Source: Thamnidium elegans | Lineage: Eukaryota > Mucoromycota > Mucoromycetes > Mucorales > Mucoraceae | Direction of reading: 5' to 3' | NCBI GenBank assembly: GCA_025201345.1 | Contig: JAIXMG010000039.1 | Coordinates: forward strand, 124,001-188,000 | DNA: 64,000 nucleotides | In this document: positions 1 through 12,356 of the stretch, in pieces | How the letters are laid out: every line of letters begins with the position of its first letter | Numbering within the stretch: position 1 is the stretch's first letter | Program-made: the position numbers and the translations under genes | Notes under the pieces: generated by a model | Databases searched by the model: none | Told to the model about the DNA's origin: nothing | Seen by the model: only the letters and a program-made list of their open reading frames with translations

Positions 1-257
1 GAAAGAAGACATTGTAATAAATAGAGTAGTAAAAAATAAATAAAAATCTAGCCTTTTTATATTGTTTGTTTTTTCATAATCAACGGAAATTCAAGGAACT
101 AAAAATGCAAAGAGAAGCCAATTATTACTAGGTGACCAATTGTTACTTGTCCAATCAAATGAGAGTACGGAATCTTATCAGTAGTCCCGCCCGCCCCCCC
201 CCCCTACTAACTAACTGATAAACCCCCATCTGACTATTTACTCCTTTATTCTTTCCC

Positions 258-1171
258 ATGGCTCAAATCAGATTTTACGACCTTGAGATAAATCAACCTG
301 GGCTTATCTGGTCTCCTAATACCTGTAAAACTCGTTTTGCATTAAACATAAAGGTATATAATAGTAAAGTACCTTGTAGTATAATTACATATTTATATTA
401 CTATTTAGAATATTCCTTATGAAACAAAATGGGTAAATTTTGGAAATTTACATACCATCATTCCTTCTATCACGTAAAATAATTAAAATGTTATTTTTTA
501 TTATTTATTCATTATTATTAATACTCCACCACGATAAACAAATAGTAAATCTGGTAAAAGAGCTACTGTACCAATTATTGAAGATTTATATCATAATAAT
601 AAAACAGTTCAAGATTCTTGGGATATTGCTATTTACCTTGAAGAAGCTTATCCAAATACACCAAGCTTATTTCACGGCAATATTGGTTTACATAAATTCT
701 TTTATGACTATGTTAATTCAAATATTCTTCCTTTCCTTTTCAAATTGGTTGTGACTCGTATTGCTGATAATTGTGGTCCTCCTAAAGTTGCTAAATGGTT
801 TAGAGCAAATAGAGAAAAGCATTTTGGTCAAACTTTAGAAAGTTTTTCTGGACAAGTGAATGATAACATTGATTATTTAAAGAAAGCTTTAGCTCCTGTT
901 CGTAAGGTTCTTAAACAATATACATTTATAACTGGTGACAAAGGTAAATATACACATATATATATATTTCACTTACACAAAATTTAATAATACAAAATAT
1001 TCTACAGTTGGATTCGCTGATGTTACACTTGTTTCTTACTTTACTATGGTACATGCAATTGATCCAGAAAGATTTGAGTTAGTTTTGAATATTTTCAATG
1101 ATGACATTTTCCGTAATTGGTGGAATCGTATGGAGCAGTATCGTACTGGAAACAATAGTGCTCGTCTTTAA
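258..1171 (+). CDS. Glutathione S-transferase-like protein, four exons
   Basis: Exons by frame and GT/AG: 258-353, 409-473, 546-943 and 1008-1171, giving 723 coding bases and about 240 residues. The first exon reads MAQIRFYDLEINQP and then WSPNTCKTRFALNIK, the thioredoxin-fold start typical of fungal GSTs (Ser/Asn-containing active-site loop followed by KTRFALN). It continues with PYETKWVNF, TVPIIED (cis-Pro strand before the glutathione-binding loop) and DSWDIAIYLEEAYP, the classic end of the N-terminal domain. The rest is an all-helical C-terminal domain containing KWFRANREKHFGQTLE and GFADV. Family knowledge: such proteins conjugate glutathione to electrophiles or act as thiol transferases in the cytosol; the substrate cannot be read here. 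A polyadenylation-like AATAAA lies just after the stop (about 1192). It stands alone at the window edge. The GST family is clear, the subclass (Ure2-like or etherase-like) is not. Confidence 0.85.
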
Positions 1172-4100
1172 AGCGGTTTGACAAAATTACTTAATAAAGC
1201 TTTTTTTTTCCCACAAGCATATTATACTTTATTAATCGTAAATACTGTAACCTATTAAGTACTTAATATCTATTAGAAAGTTACACATCAATTGACTCAT
1301 CTAACGGAGTCCAATGTACTTTTCGCTAAAAAAAATCATAAATGTATGACCCAACACACACATATTCATATACTGAGAATGGGCCATAAATAATACTTTT
1401 TTTATGCAGTAAATAAGTTACAAAAAAAAGTGTCTCGCTTTTCTTTATTGATCATATGAATCTGACATCACCCGTTCAACCCTAATAATTCTATTTTGTT
1501 TTAGTCGAGATTATAATTATAAACTTTAAATATTTCGAGTCATTTATAAGAGTTAGCTGATATGACGAGTAAAAAGTTCTCTCATACAAAGTCATTAAAA
1601 AAAATCTCCTAATTTAAAACACCTTGATGATCCCTTCAACATGACAGGCTTCTAGCTTTTATTGATTTTTGGCATAGAAGCAAAACGTGACTTTAGCGAA
1701 ACATCAATTTTTACCCCCCTTCAAGTATCATGATCAAACTATTTTTGGCTTAATCGACCACATCACTCACACGCGCACGAAGCAGACTTTCCCTGATTAC
1801 ACAGTGTCACTAAGTCTCTTCTTAATAAGGTTAAATAGCTTCAATACCAGATGGTATACTTAATGACAGGGAAACATCTTCAAATCACGATAACCATACT
1901 TACAAGCGCATATAAAAATCGTCAGTCTTTAAACTTTCCGCATCGCAATCATATGTTTAGTTAATGCTTTTTTTTTTCTTTTGGAAAATTCAAAACCTTA
2001 CGCAGGAGTACTTTTTAATTATGAATCATAACAAATGTGTTATTACATCTTATGACTTCTATATACAAAAATATAAATGAGAGTTTAGTGCTACAGAAAT
2101 ATTCTAAATTGAAGAATATATCGGAAACTCTGACCGAATATATATATATATATATATGTTTATGCCGATTACCACAAAAAAAAAAAAAAAAAAAAAAAGA
2201 GGGGTTGGGGTTGGGGTTACGTTTATTTACTCTTTTTATCTCTCAGTTTATAAAGCAATGCCTGTTAATATTTTTAATTTAAATACGGCGGTTTGGCTTA
2301 AGCCTGCATACAAAATGAACGAATCGGAATCAACAATCCTATTGAGCCATTTTTTCCTATATGGCTCATCCAGATTAGTTGTTTCCCGCGTTTATAACTC
2401 GAATATTAGGGATAAGACTCGCTTTTTTAATATAAGGTACCTTTTAAATATGCTTCAAACACTCTAAATAAACGAAAAATGACGAACCAAAGTAAAAAAA
2501 AAAAAAAAAAAAAAAAAGATAACCTGGTATCAAAACCGCTGTTTGGGCCTCATGCTTTTGTAAAAAGCATGTCTGCATCTCGTCTTATTTAGTAAGCCTT
2601 TTTTTTTTTTTTATCCTGTGAGTTTAATATTCATTAGAAGCCTCTCCTTTTAGTTACGAAAATATGTTTAAAGACCCTTTTGAGCTCGTGAAGAATTAAC
2701 TTAAAAAGGTAAATTATATGATTGAGACCTTTTTTTTTTGATAAACAAATGAGAAAATAAAAGAGAAAAAAAAAACTTAGATAAGAACATGAGGCTACCG
2801 ATGTATAGGCTATATACATATACTTTTATAGCTTTTTTACATATCATATTTACATCCCCCCAAAGAGTTTCAGAAAATATAATACGGTAGCTATAAAAGG
2901 AAAATAAAATACGCCAAGTAGTAAACTAAGCGCTTTCATCAAAAAAAAAGAGTCGTCATAACACAATTATTTATTATTTGTTACTAATAGGTTTGAGTAT
3001 ACTATATAATAAATTCTATTACGTTTATTTAAAACTCATCAATTTTTTTTAAAGGAAAAATAATACGAAACGAAATAAAGCTTAGATATATTTTCCTTGC
3101 ATGATAAAATAACTTTTGATTCAGTCTGGCTGGACCACACCGGTTTCTATTTAGAGGTGTGGCGTATATACATGTATCATACACGTGACACATGGCTTTG
3201 AGTGAAACTCAAGTAGGAAAAAAACTTTCAGGCACCTTATCTTGACTAAAAAGCATATACGTACTGTTAAAAAAAATGTATTTTCGTTACGATTTAGTAA
3301 AATGGTTTGTTTTTTTGTTGTCAATTTTTTTTTAAAAAAATCCCAGAAGGGTAATTTTCTTTTGGAGGTCTAATGTTTGTCCCACAATTGCTAACAAATG
3401 TCTAACTTTGCATAATCCCCCTTGTTTTTTGTCCCGCTTACGTAAATTATTTCGTAAAAAAAAAGGTAGTCCCTATACCAGTCTTGTTTTTTAAAAGGTT
3501 TCGGATTGTAAGAAGAACTTTCTAGTTACGCGTTTTAAGAGATCTGGTTGATCAAAATAAGTGACCGTTCTCGCGGATAATAATAATAAAAAAAAGATCT
3601 GATATCTAAAAAGATAAGGTAACAGTTTCAATTGGTATACAATTAGCAATATTAGTTTTTTAATTTAGTTGGGGTGTTGTAGATCTAAAAAGTCGTGTTT
3701 ATCCATTGCAAATATCTAAATATAAGATAGTTTAACAAAGAGGAAAAAAAATATTGAAACTCTACAGAGCTAAATTTTCAGGCACGTTTATAATAACTAT
3801 TTCTTTATGTAGCGCCTAAACTAGTAAAAAGTTAATCAAAGCTAGTTTTACGGAGCTTTTTTTTTTTTTTCTCAATCGGTCTTACTGTAAGTAATATACT
3901 TTTGTCGTTTATTTTTTTTATGTTATAGTCTCTATTGATATAAGTTTAACATCAGCTGCACATTTTGTTCCAAAAAAGAAGTTTACGCACACCCGAAAAA
4001 GCAAGAAGTTCGTACACACTGAGAAAAAAGTTCTAGTACAAGCATGAATTTCGTTTAATTCAATGTGTATTTCTCATGTACATACAGCCCGTGCTATACC

Positions 4101-4884
4101 CATGAAAATTGTGCCGTCTGGTACTAGTGTTACTAGCTATCTTGTCAAACAGTGTATATACATTTGTAGATCTTGTACTAAAATGTCGGATGATAACTAT
4201 TGTGGTCGTAAAAAAAAAAGCTATTCATTATATACACAACTCGCACGATTTGTATTTTCTCATGTTACTGCTAATTAATATCTTTTGGGATTATATTTAT
4301 ATGCTCCAATATATATCTTCTGATCAAGTTATAAAATATATATATACATATTTGATGACTGTTATATTTGATTTTACTTTTTCTGTAAAACATTTGACAT
4401 ACCGCAAGGCACTGGTTTTTATCCTTTTTTTTTGTGTGTGTATATAATGATATCCTATTGTTTCATGTTATAGTCTTACGTGTAGACAAATAGCTTAAAA
4501 AAGAAGTATAGAATAAATTAGTCAACAGAAATCATTTGACTAAATAGCGCGTCTTTGATATGATTGGTACGTGCGTTACACATTTTGCCTGCGTAGCTAA
4601 ATTAATTGAAAAAAGCTAATCCAATTTGTGCCATTCAAAAAAGGTAAAAATAAAACGCATTTTATTCACTGGAAAAGGGGCCCTTGAAGTAAAGCATTTC
4701 CTACTAGAAAATATAATAAAAAATGTATTTCCGCTTAATTTGTATAAACTATATATAAAAATATACATGTATATATATGGCAGAATTAGCAGCTAAAATA
4801 ACTGAGTTAAAGTTACTCAAGTTTTTTCCTTTTCACGAATTAAATAGTTGTAATCTATGTATTTATTTCATAAAAAAAGGGTAT
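1172..4884. other. Gene-poor AT-rich intergenic region
   Basis: About 3.7 kb with no convincing gene on either strand. Short open frames (for example about 4063-4447) have low-complexity translations with no motif. Visible contents are long A or T runs (A about 2176-2198, A about 2493-2517), a TA microsatellite at about 2140-2157, a G-rich GGGGTT triplet, and a stem-loop at about 3132-3159 (CCACACC paired with GGTGTGG). No tRNA-like B-box (GTTCGAnTCC) was found. Confidence 0.6.
2201..2219 (+). repeat. Short GGGGTT repeat after poly-A tract
   Basis: Three consecutive GGGGTT units follow directly on a run of about 24 A and a TA microsatellite. This is a simple repeat. It has only three G4 runs, one short of a standard intramolecular quadruplex, and is not flanked by further telomere-like units. 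Confidence 0.6.
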
Positions 4885-5568
4885 TTATTTCTTGAGGACA
4901 GCCCACTTTCGGACACCGCTAGTAACGTAGTTTTTAATTGTACACTTTTGAGCCTTGACAGTAACAGACTTTGGAATTTTCTTTGTTAAGATCTTGTAGG
5001 CACTGTATTGAAGTACAAAGAAATCGATCTGACAGCCGTTTAAGCTCCAACCTTCATCATCGACACGAACGCAGCCATTGTGGACTTTACCATCAGGTAA
5101 TTTTAAGCCATTAAGTTCTTTGATGTACAGGGTAGTTCCCTTCTTGATATCATTTGCAGCAACACTAACCCAAGGTACCAGTCCATTTGAGTTACTTCCT
5201 AACCCATAAGGAGACTTCTTGCGGTCTAATTTCATGAATCTGTCATAACCGCTATCTAAATTGACCATGACACCATTCTTGAGTAAACCAGTGCCTTCCA
5301 TTTGGAATTTTTCATATGTGTTCTTGGAGACTTTAGCAATAACTTTGCCTTCATCTGTTTTGAGGGATTTAGTCTTTGAACCAGTTAATGTAATTTTCTT
5401 GCCATCATTTCTCATATCTACGTCGCCTTCTTTAGGAATCCAATATTGAGTGATTCTTACTTTTTTGTAACATTTTGCAATGCCTCTTTTATCAAGAGGT
5501 ATAGCGTTTATCAATGTACAGAATAATAAAACTAAAAGTAAAATTGTTGTTTGAGAAGCCTGCTTCAT
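4885..5568 (-). CDS. Secreted 3D-domain (double-psi beta-barrel) protein
   Basis: Single-exon frame of 227 residues. The N-terminus (MKQASQTTILLLVLLFCTLI) is a signal peptide, probably cut after NAIP, followed by a KR pair (LDKR) that looks like a Kex2-type processing site. The mature part has ITQYWIPKEGD, VMVNLDSG, SPYGLGSNSN, LVPWVSVAANDIKKGTTLYI and, near residue 170, VDDEGWSLNGCQIDFFV. The last stretch matches the 3D motif (aspartates in a DxG...IDxF arrangement) shared with bacterial MltA C-terminal and YuiC/Sps-type domains. In bacteria these domains act on peptidoglycan; in fungi they occur as secreted proteins of unclear role. Four cysteines in the mature part (CYKK, GCVRV, GCQID, KCTIK) may pair. 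It has no close neighbours within 2.5 kb. Fold assignment is fairly sure, function is not. Confidence 0.75.
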   Translation of the reverse strand: MKQASQTTILLLVLLFCTLINAIPLDKRGIAKCYKKVRITQYWIPKEGDVDMRNDGKKITLTGSKTKSLKTDEGKVIAKVSKNTYEKFQMEGTGLLKNGVMVNLDSGYDRFMKLDRKKSPYGLGSNSNGLVPWVSVAANDIKKGTTLYIKELNGLKLPDGKVHNGCVRVDDEGWSLNGCQIDFFVLQYSAYKILTKKIPKSVTVKAQKCTIKNYVTSGVRKWAVLKK

Positions 5569-8130
5569 TGTTGTTGTAGTTGAAAGTTTGTTGCGAGAGG
5601 GTAAATAGATATTCTGGGTATTAAAAGTTCAAATGTACGATCAACGCTGGTTTTTTTTTTTTTTTGAAGAATAATGAGGAATAATAATACAATAAGAAAA
5701 AGGAAAAAAAAAAGGTAGAAAAAAAGAGTGGGTTTTATAGTAAATTGTGTACAACAATGATGGCTGTTCTCAATGGATTCCATTCAGAATATAAGGAAAC
5801 ACGAACTTCTAAAATTAGACGTACTGTTAATTAGTTTCTTTAGCGGTAGTAGTTTAATTTTCAGTACTCCCCTTTAAATCGTTGATATAAAGGAATCTCA
5901 TTCAATATGTTACGTATCACAAAAATTGGCCACTCCCATTACTCCCTTTAATTGAAAAAATCTTGAAGAAAATTTTAGCTGGTTACATAAACCAATCATG
6001 TATAGAAAACGATATTATATACCACTTATTGTACGCGTGCAATTATTTATTAGCTTTTATTGACGGATCTAAAGTACAATTGCATTTCATTAAAAAGAGG
6101 TTACTTTTACAAGAAAAGCGTAGTCCCTAGGTAACTGCCTAATTTTAGTAATTGCTATTAACCTGGTTACGGCGCCAAAAACCAATGTCCGCCACACTCC
6201 TTTATTTTTTCATTTTCTCTACCTTCTTTTTTAATAGCAGAAACGCATCAAAGTGTGTCCGCTACTTGCTTTATACAGTAGTTAAACAGAAATTTATACT
6301 CCTATCATTAAAAACCTATATATTATTTTGAAGAAAGTTAATGTCTGAATGGGAGTCGTGACATAACGTTTTGTTCGCTTGGAAAATATTATGGTAGCAA
6401 CTTGTTCAACCAACGTGAATAACATTTGACTGAGTCTTTAAATAAAAACTAGTCTATATTATTCGTGGATACCATAACTCTCTTACCCGGATCCGATAAT
6501 TGAACAATAGGAACTCCTGTACCTAACAATATCTGCTGTAAATGACAGATACAGTTGTTGTACAGAAAAGACATAATCTCCTTTCTGATGTATCTCAAAA
6601 GGTCTTTTGTTTACTTCAATTTTGCATCCGAGTTTAAGCGATAAATTATTATACAGTCAATTATTTAACGAGATGACGTATATAATCTCGACGCACATGT
6701 CAGTATACCTTTTAACAAAAAGCTGAAAGCCTCCATTTGATCAGATTCGAACACAGTAAATCCTTGATACAGATTTCTTTCGTAAGATTGTCAAATATAT
6801 ATAGCGCACCGCTACATAATCTTATCGTACCTAAAATTTTATCATTCGGATCAAGCAATAAAAAAAATAAAAATAAAAAAAATAAATAAAAAAAGTTTTA
6901 GTTAATACAAATATATAAATTAGAGAAACACAAATCGGATCGCTTTGCATTAGTCGGTGTGACAAAATAAATGTTCCCCTGTTTTTTTTTTTCATCATCT
7001 CAACAAAGTGTAGACTAGTTATTGTACTTAAAACGTTTTGGGCACAATTTCTATGTTTAAATATATATTTTTATCCGTGAATAATATTTTAGTTTTAGTT
7101 GAATCGGTTTTGCTTCCAGCCTTCTCATATCGAGGCATAGACCATAATATTCAATTTTTTCCGCCCAAAAAAAAAAAAGAAAAAAAAAAAAAAACTATAA
7201 TAAAGTTACACATTATTAGACTGGTTACTCGCTAGCTCGTATTTCAATCAAAGATCAAAACAGCGGACTCTGCCGAAATGGCATCATGCAATCTTTGACG
7301 AGATGTGGTACCTTGAAAGCTTTTTTAATTCGGAAAAGGTCAGGACTTGGGTATAACTTTTAGAATGAAAAGAATTGTTCCGAAAAAGAGTTTGCAAACA
7401 AGTTTTTTTTTTTTTTTTAACTATCGATGAACGTTAATAATTGTAATTATTTCGGGCTCCTTGCTAATATCCTATTTGTTTCTACTTGAGTTTGAAAGAT
7501 TTGTGTGCTGATATAATACGATATTAAAAGATAGGGTACATACCTAACGTAGCGATACTTTGCCTACATTTCTTACTTTAATATCATATTGACAAGTTTA
7601 AAAGAATAAATATTTTTTTTTTCTAGTTAGAGAATGAATACTCTTAAAATATTAATAATTGTCCATATACTTGTGATGCTTATAGGTGTTAAAATAGGAT
7701 ATCAAATAACAGATGTCCAAATTGATATTTTTTTCAAATAAAACTGTCATATTCTGTTATTATACTCTGTAATTGACAGTTATGTTCTCCTTTGTTTTGT
7801 GGTAATCACTGCCAAAGAAAAAAAATAGCTTGAATATCACTACTAATAACAAAGCTCAATGGCATATCGTAGTTCAAAACAATCACTCATCACATAAGAA
7901 ATCATTGCTGGATTTAAGCCGGTCACCAAGAGAAAAAAATATAAATAAATTTAAGCGTTATATAAAAAAGAAGGGATTGTAAAGATCCAAATAATTACTA
8001 CAACTTATGTAATTTCATGTACAAAACTTGAAGCAGATACAAAGCACATTTGATTAAAAACAGTCATATATCGCGTCTTATGCTCTCAAACCACGCAAAC
8101 ATAAAAATATGAAGCCAACAATCGATATTT
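5569..8130. other. AT-rich intergenic region without a visible gene
   Basis: About 2.6 kb. Nothing gene-like was seen in six frames apart from short low-complexity frames. Several homopolymer runs are present (A runs at about 7167-7193, T at about 7402-7417). The first hundred bases include the promoter of the 3D-domain gene, with T-rich tracts but no clear TATA box. Confidence 0.5.
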
Positions 8131-8133
8131 AAA

Positions 8134-9152
8134 ATCTATATTGTAATGTCTGTAACATAAAATATAAGGTCAAGAAAGTTTATATATAGCATTTGGTATA
8201 CATTTACTCGGAACCGAGCAATTTTGATAAAAAAAAAACCGTTATTGTAAAATATGTGATGTAAGCTATAAATATATGTGGGTTTTTATGGTTCATTTGA
8301 GAAACATACATCATATACCACACTCTAGTTCTGATTCGATACCAAACATTAATGATCAAAATAATTATTGCGTTGCACGCGATAAAACGCTTTCCTGTAA
8401 AAATACATATCCACATCATCTTGACGAGATGTTAGAACTTTATTAAGGAATAGATTGTAAAAGTATCGTGAAGCATAAGAGATATTGTACCGATTGCCAA
8501 AAAGTGTTTCTGTCGAGACATTTACATAAAACTCATTTGGATAAAAACCATGGTATTAAACCACTCAGACATCTTCCAAGTGTCTAGGATCCAGATGTTA
8601 ACAATAAAAATAATTATTGTGCTTCATGCGATAGAACATATGCTAAAAAAATCCACATACCGATACCATGTAGTTAATGTTCATAACTTAATTATATCCT
8701 CTATGACCAAGAAACATATTATAATTAGCAACATAACACCTGTTGTAAACATTTTAAGCAAGCATTGCGACGTCTGTGACAAAATATATAACCCATTGGA
8801 TTCATATCGACACCATATGTCCAAACACCACCATAAAAATGTTAATCCTAATGAAATATCAGTTATTGACGAAATAGGTACCCATTGCACAGCCTGTCAC
8901 AAAATATACAAAAGTAGAAGAATTTATAAAGGAAATTTTTATGTAATTCATGGCATATATACCTAAACCGACGCAATATTATTCCTGACATGGATAGTAA
9001 AAATAATTACTGTGCCTCATACAATGGAACTTGCTCAAATAGAACTATTTATACGCGACATTTGGCTGAGGTCCATTATATGAGAAAATCAGATATTAAA
9101 CAAAAAAATCCAAAGGAAACGTTAAATATTCGACCGGTGCAAACAAACTGAG
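8134..9152 (+). pseudogene. Decayed tandem C2H2 zinc-finger gene, about eight fingers
   Basis: Reading the plus strand across three frames recovers a series of finger-like units with long linkers, roughly every 105-130 bases: YCNVCNIKYK (about 8145, with a stop before HLVYI), KICDVSYKY with HLRNIHH (about 8252, second Cys now Ser), NNYCVARDKT with HHLDEM (about 8362, Cys to Arg), KRYCTDCQKVF with HLDKNHG (about 8480), NNYCASCDRTYAKK then a frameshift in an A run and YRYHVVNVHN (about 8615-8685), KHCDVCDKIY with HHMSKHHH (about 8762, intact), THCTACHKIYK with NFYVIH (about 8882, His to Asn) and NNYCASYNGT with RHLAEVHY (about 9010, Cys to Tyr). Stops, frameshifts and lost zinc ligands make it a relic. 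Repeated DxNxKNNYCASC linkers show the fingers arose by internal duplication. Gene start and introns cannot be fixed. Confidence 0.7.
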
Positions 9153-10580
9153 GCTTTTATTAATAGATCCTAGGCCGAAGAAATATATCTTTATAAATAA
9201 ACTTACTATGTAGCTAAATGATTCATAGGTATATTCTCATTTTGTTATTTGATCATAACGTAAACTACTGTTACAGGGATAGCGTAGTCCAGTGTCTAAT
9301 AACATGTCCTATTAAACCAAAATTATGATGGCACTTTTAGCACGGATAGCCAACCATAACCACGCGGTTATACACAGAAGATAATAAATGAGTTGGTTGA
9401 AATATCCTCGCCAAAGACTAGCAATAAAATAAACTCGAAACTTGCAACACATTAAAGGAGATATTCGTGTAAGAGTATATGAGTTGTTAGAAGAAAACGG
9501 GTTTAAAAAAAACGAAACCCCTCATTAAAAGTGGAAAGAATAGGAATTATATAGTCAATTACAGAGTATAATAACAAATCATGATTAAAAGGATATAAAC
9601 CCTAAGGTTGTGCCTAAGAGAAGTACACTTTATAATTATATATTACATAAAAGATAATATAATGATGATCCGGCGCCTCGTTTTCACGCATGCATTGTAT
9701 AATAGTAACTTTCAAGTATTATATCAAAGGTTAAACCTAATAAGCCAACTAGACTATATTTTGCTATAAGAAAATAGTAGACATTAGATTTTTCTTTTAA
9801 GACACCTATTCTTTTTTTAAAACCATTTTTCTCGTAAACGTAAACCTTTGATAAACACTATTACTTTAAACTCTTTAATTATTTCTTGATGTCTACCTTC
9901 GACCTCTCTTTGTTCTTTCCATTCGTCTGAACTTGACCATTGAAAGCTCCATTTCCATTTGAGTACGTCTCTGCTCGAACAGTTCCGAGTAGACACATAA
10001 ACAAACAGAAATATGAGATTCAAATGTCAGATTGGAACAAATGGAAAGAACGAAGAGATGTTGGAGGTAATATGTTCGATTTAAGGGTGATCTTTCACGT
10101 TAGTTAATTATTTTTATATACGTGTGCGTACTCATTGTTCCAACGCGTTTCACGCAAATCCCTTTTTATGCGGATAAATGAAGTTGAGTGAAGAAGTAAT
10201 ATGTCTCATTTTATTGAACGTTATAAATAGAACGTATATCAAGAATTTTTCTTCTTCTCTGGTTAAAGATCATACACTCTCTTTAAAGCATTTTTTTCAT
10301 AGATTGTCTTTTTTTTAAATAGTCATGGGTATAATCTAATAAAAACATTTTAATTATAAAAATTAATACTTGGAGAAGTTTTCCTGATATTTCTTAAAAA
10401 CTATGACCCCAGACAAGCAGAAGCTTATAGATAGGTCAAGAGGTTATAAATAATCTTATTATGAACCAAGAGGAATACTAGGCGCACGTTTTTTTTTTTG
10501 TGTGGTACAATGCCAGCTATTATATATGTACAAATATAAATTTTTTGTTTATTTGATAATAGGGTGCTACAAGGTCTAAT
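9153..10580. other. Intergenic region with faint coding relics
   Basis: No intact gene. Two traces look once-coding: about 9450-9690 on the plus strand reads HIKGDIRVRVYELLEENGF and later KWKE and YSQLQSI across stops and frame changes; and about 9820-10060 has related stretches on opposite strands (SSDEWKEQREVEG on minus, SDWNKWKERRDVGG on plus). Neither matches a family I can name. The remainder is AT-rich filler. Confidence 0.35.
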
Positions 10581-12077
10581 TTAGTTTTGTGAATGTTGAT
10601 ATAATCGTTCGATATGAGACTGGATCGAACCAAGTTTATTTGTGATTTGATGCATTTCATAATTATAGACGTAAAGTATTTTCTTATGCTCCTCTTCATA
10701 TCCTTTCATTTCCTCTTTACATTTTGATTCTTTGACAAGGTTTTCGTCTATAAATTTTTTCAATTCGAAATTCTTTTCTTCCGTATCTTTGTAATATAAC
10801 TCCATTGTCTCCGCTGATTTTGCGGCTTGTTCTTCTATCAATTCCATCTCAACTTGACAGTTAGTTACTTCCATTTTAAATTGCTACAAATATATTTGTA
10901 TATTATTTTTAGTTTGCCCTTTATATATATGTATATGAATATATAAAACTCGCGACTTACAGACTTCATTTTAGACATTTCTGACTCCTCTTCGCGAAAG
11001 TTTTCAAGTTCGTTTTCTACAGCTTCGGTGCTCTTTACTTGTCTATTTATTTCAGCTGTTTTACTTTTAATATTGAGAAGGTATCTAATGCACTTTCTAA
11101 TATCCTAAAAATAAAGAAAATAACTTAGTACACGCACACACAAAGAATCTATAATATATATATATATATATTTATATTTACTTCGAGTATTGATTTTTTT
11201 AAGGTAAATTCAGTCGTGAGATTATATACAGTGTTTTGAAGATGAGTTAGTTTTCTAGTTATTTCCTCAATACGAGTTCGTAAACTGTCACATTCTCGGA
11301 ATCCTTTATCTAAATCAATATCCCTATAGAGTTTAAAATCATCGAAATTATTACGATCTTCAAGGTAAAAGTATTGAGAGCCTTGCTACATAAAAAATAT
11401 TGTTTACATTTTTCAGTTAAATATATATATATATATATGTATATGTATAAGCAATCTCTCTTTTTACCAATGTATCTTTTAATTTATGTCTTTCTTTTTT
11501 ATGATCATCCAAGTTACTTGACATTTCATCCGCTTCTTTTTTAAGTTTACCTAATTCAATCATAAGTTCATCATTGATTGATTCTATATATTGTCGTTCT
11601 TCCTCGTCTTTTAATTTTTGATTTCTACATATAAAAAAAAATTAACAACAAAAACACTCACACATATAAAATAGGTTTCATACTTTTTATAATTAAATTC
11701 CTTCCTTGTATCTTCTTCTACATTATGCGCTTCTTCTGTTAAAACTGATGTTTCTTCCTGCACAAAATAATAATAATAATTCATCCTTACGTAAGCAACT
11801 CAAAAATAGAATATACAAAAAAAAAAAAAAAAAGACTTACAATTTTCTCTGCCCACACCATATACTCTTTCCAACGAGGTTGACAAAATATTGCAAAGTT
11901 AACAATGACGTTATAAATGGGAATAATACGACGTGAAGTTGGATGAGTTAAATCGGTCAATGCAATATCTGAAAATCGAATAGTTTTAAGAAATGAACGA
12001 AAGACTTCAAATATAACAATTGTTTCATGACTACATGTATCCTACATATGTATTAGTTTCGTTGGTTGTTGTTACAA

Positions 12078-12110
<33 letters not shown>

Positions 12111-12356
12111 GTATATATATTTATTTACAGGTGATGAACCAGTTAATGTAATAACACGTTTTGTAGCTTCCACGCGTACTTCTTCTATTAGACGATACTT
12201 CGCTGGACCAAATATATTAATGAGAGTTTCAAATATAATGGTGGTACGATGAGAACTAGGTCGATAAAGATCTGCTTCAGTAACACTTAAATTCATCTCT
12301 TGTAAAATGGAAACTAATTCCTTGACTGGTTTTAGTCTAAGTTTATAGTCTTCCAT
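10581..12356 (-). CDS. NUF2: Kinetochore protein NUF2 (Ndc80 complex), seven exons
   Basis: Exon 1 (12129-12356) reads MEDYKLRLKPVKELVSILQE and MNLSVTEADLYRPSSHR. Exon 2 (about 11841-12041) reads IALTDLTHPTSRRIIPIYNV and PRWKEYMVWAEKI. Together these form the calponin-homology head of Nuf2, about residues 1-140. Five further exons encode almost continuous heptad coiled coil (for example LKDEEERQYIESINDELM, LRTRIEEITRKLTHLQN) ending in YQHSQN at 10581-10583. The total of about 445 residues matches the family. Family knowledge: Nuf2 pairs with Ndc80 in the Ndc80 complex that attaches kinetochores to microtubules and recruits checkpoint proteins. Introns are short; the first holds a TA microsatellite (about 12080-12110) and another an 18-base A/T run (about 11818-11834). 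Assignment rests on head plus coiled coil and is strong. Confidence 0.88.

Noticed and set aside
2201..2219. Telomere or subtelomere boundary
   Set aside because: Only three repeat units and ordinary genes on both sides; not a telomere.
4063..4447. Two overlapping plus-strand open frames of 71 and 112 codons
   Set aside because: Low-complexity, AT-driven translations without motif, signal peptide or credible start context.
9817..10023. Minus-strand 68-codon frame as a gene
   Set aside because: Short, no homology, and part of the frame is shared with an inverted fragment nearby; described as a relic instead.
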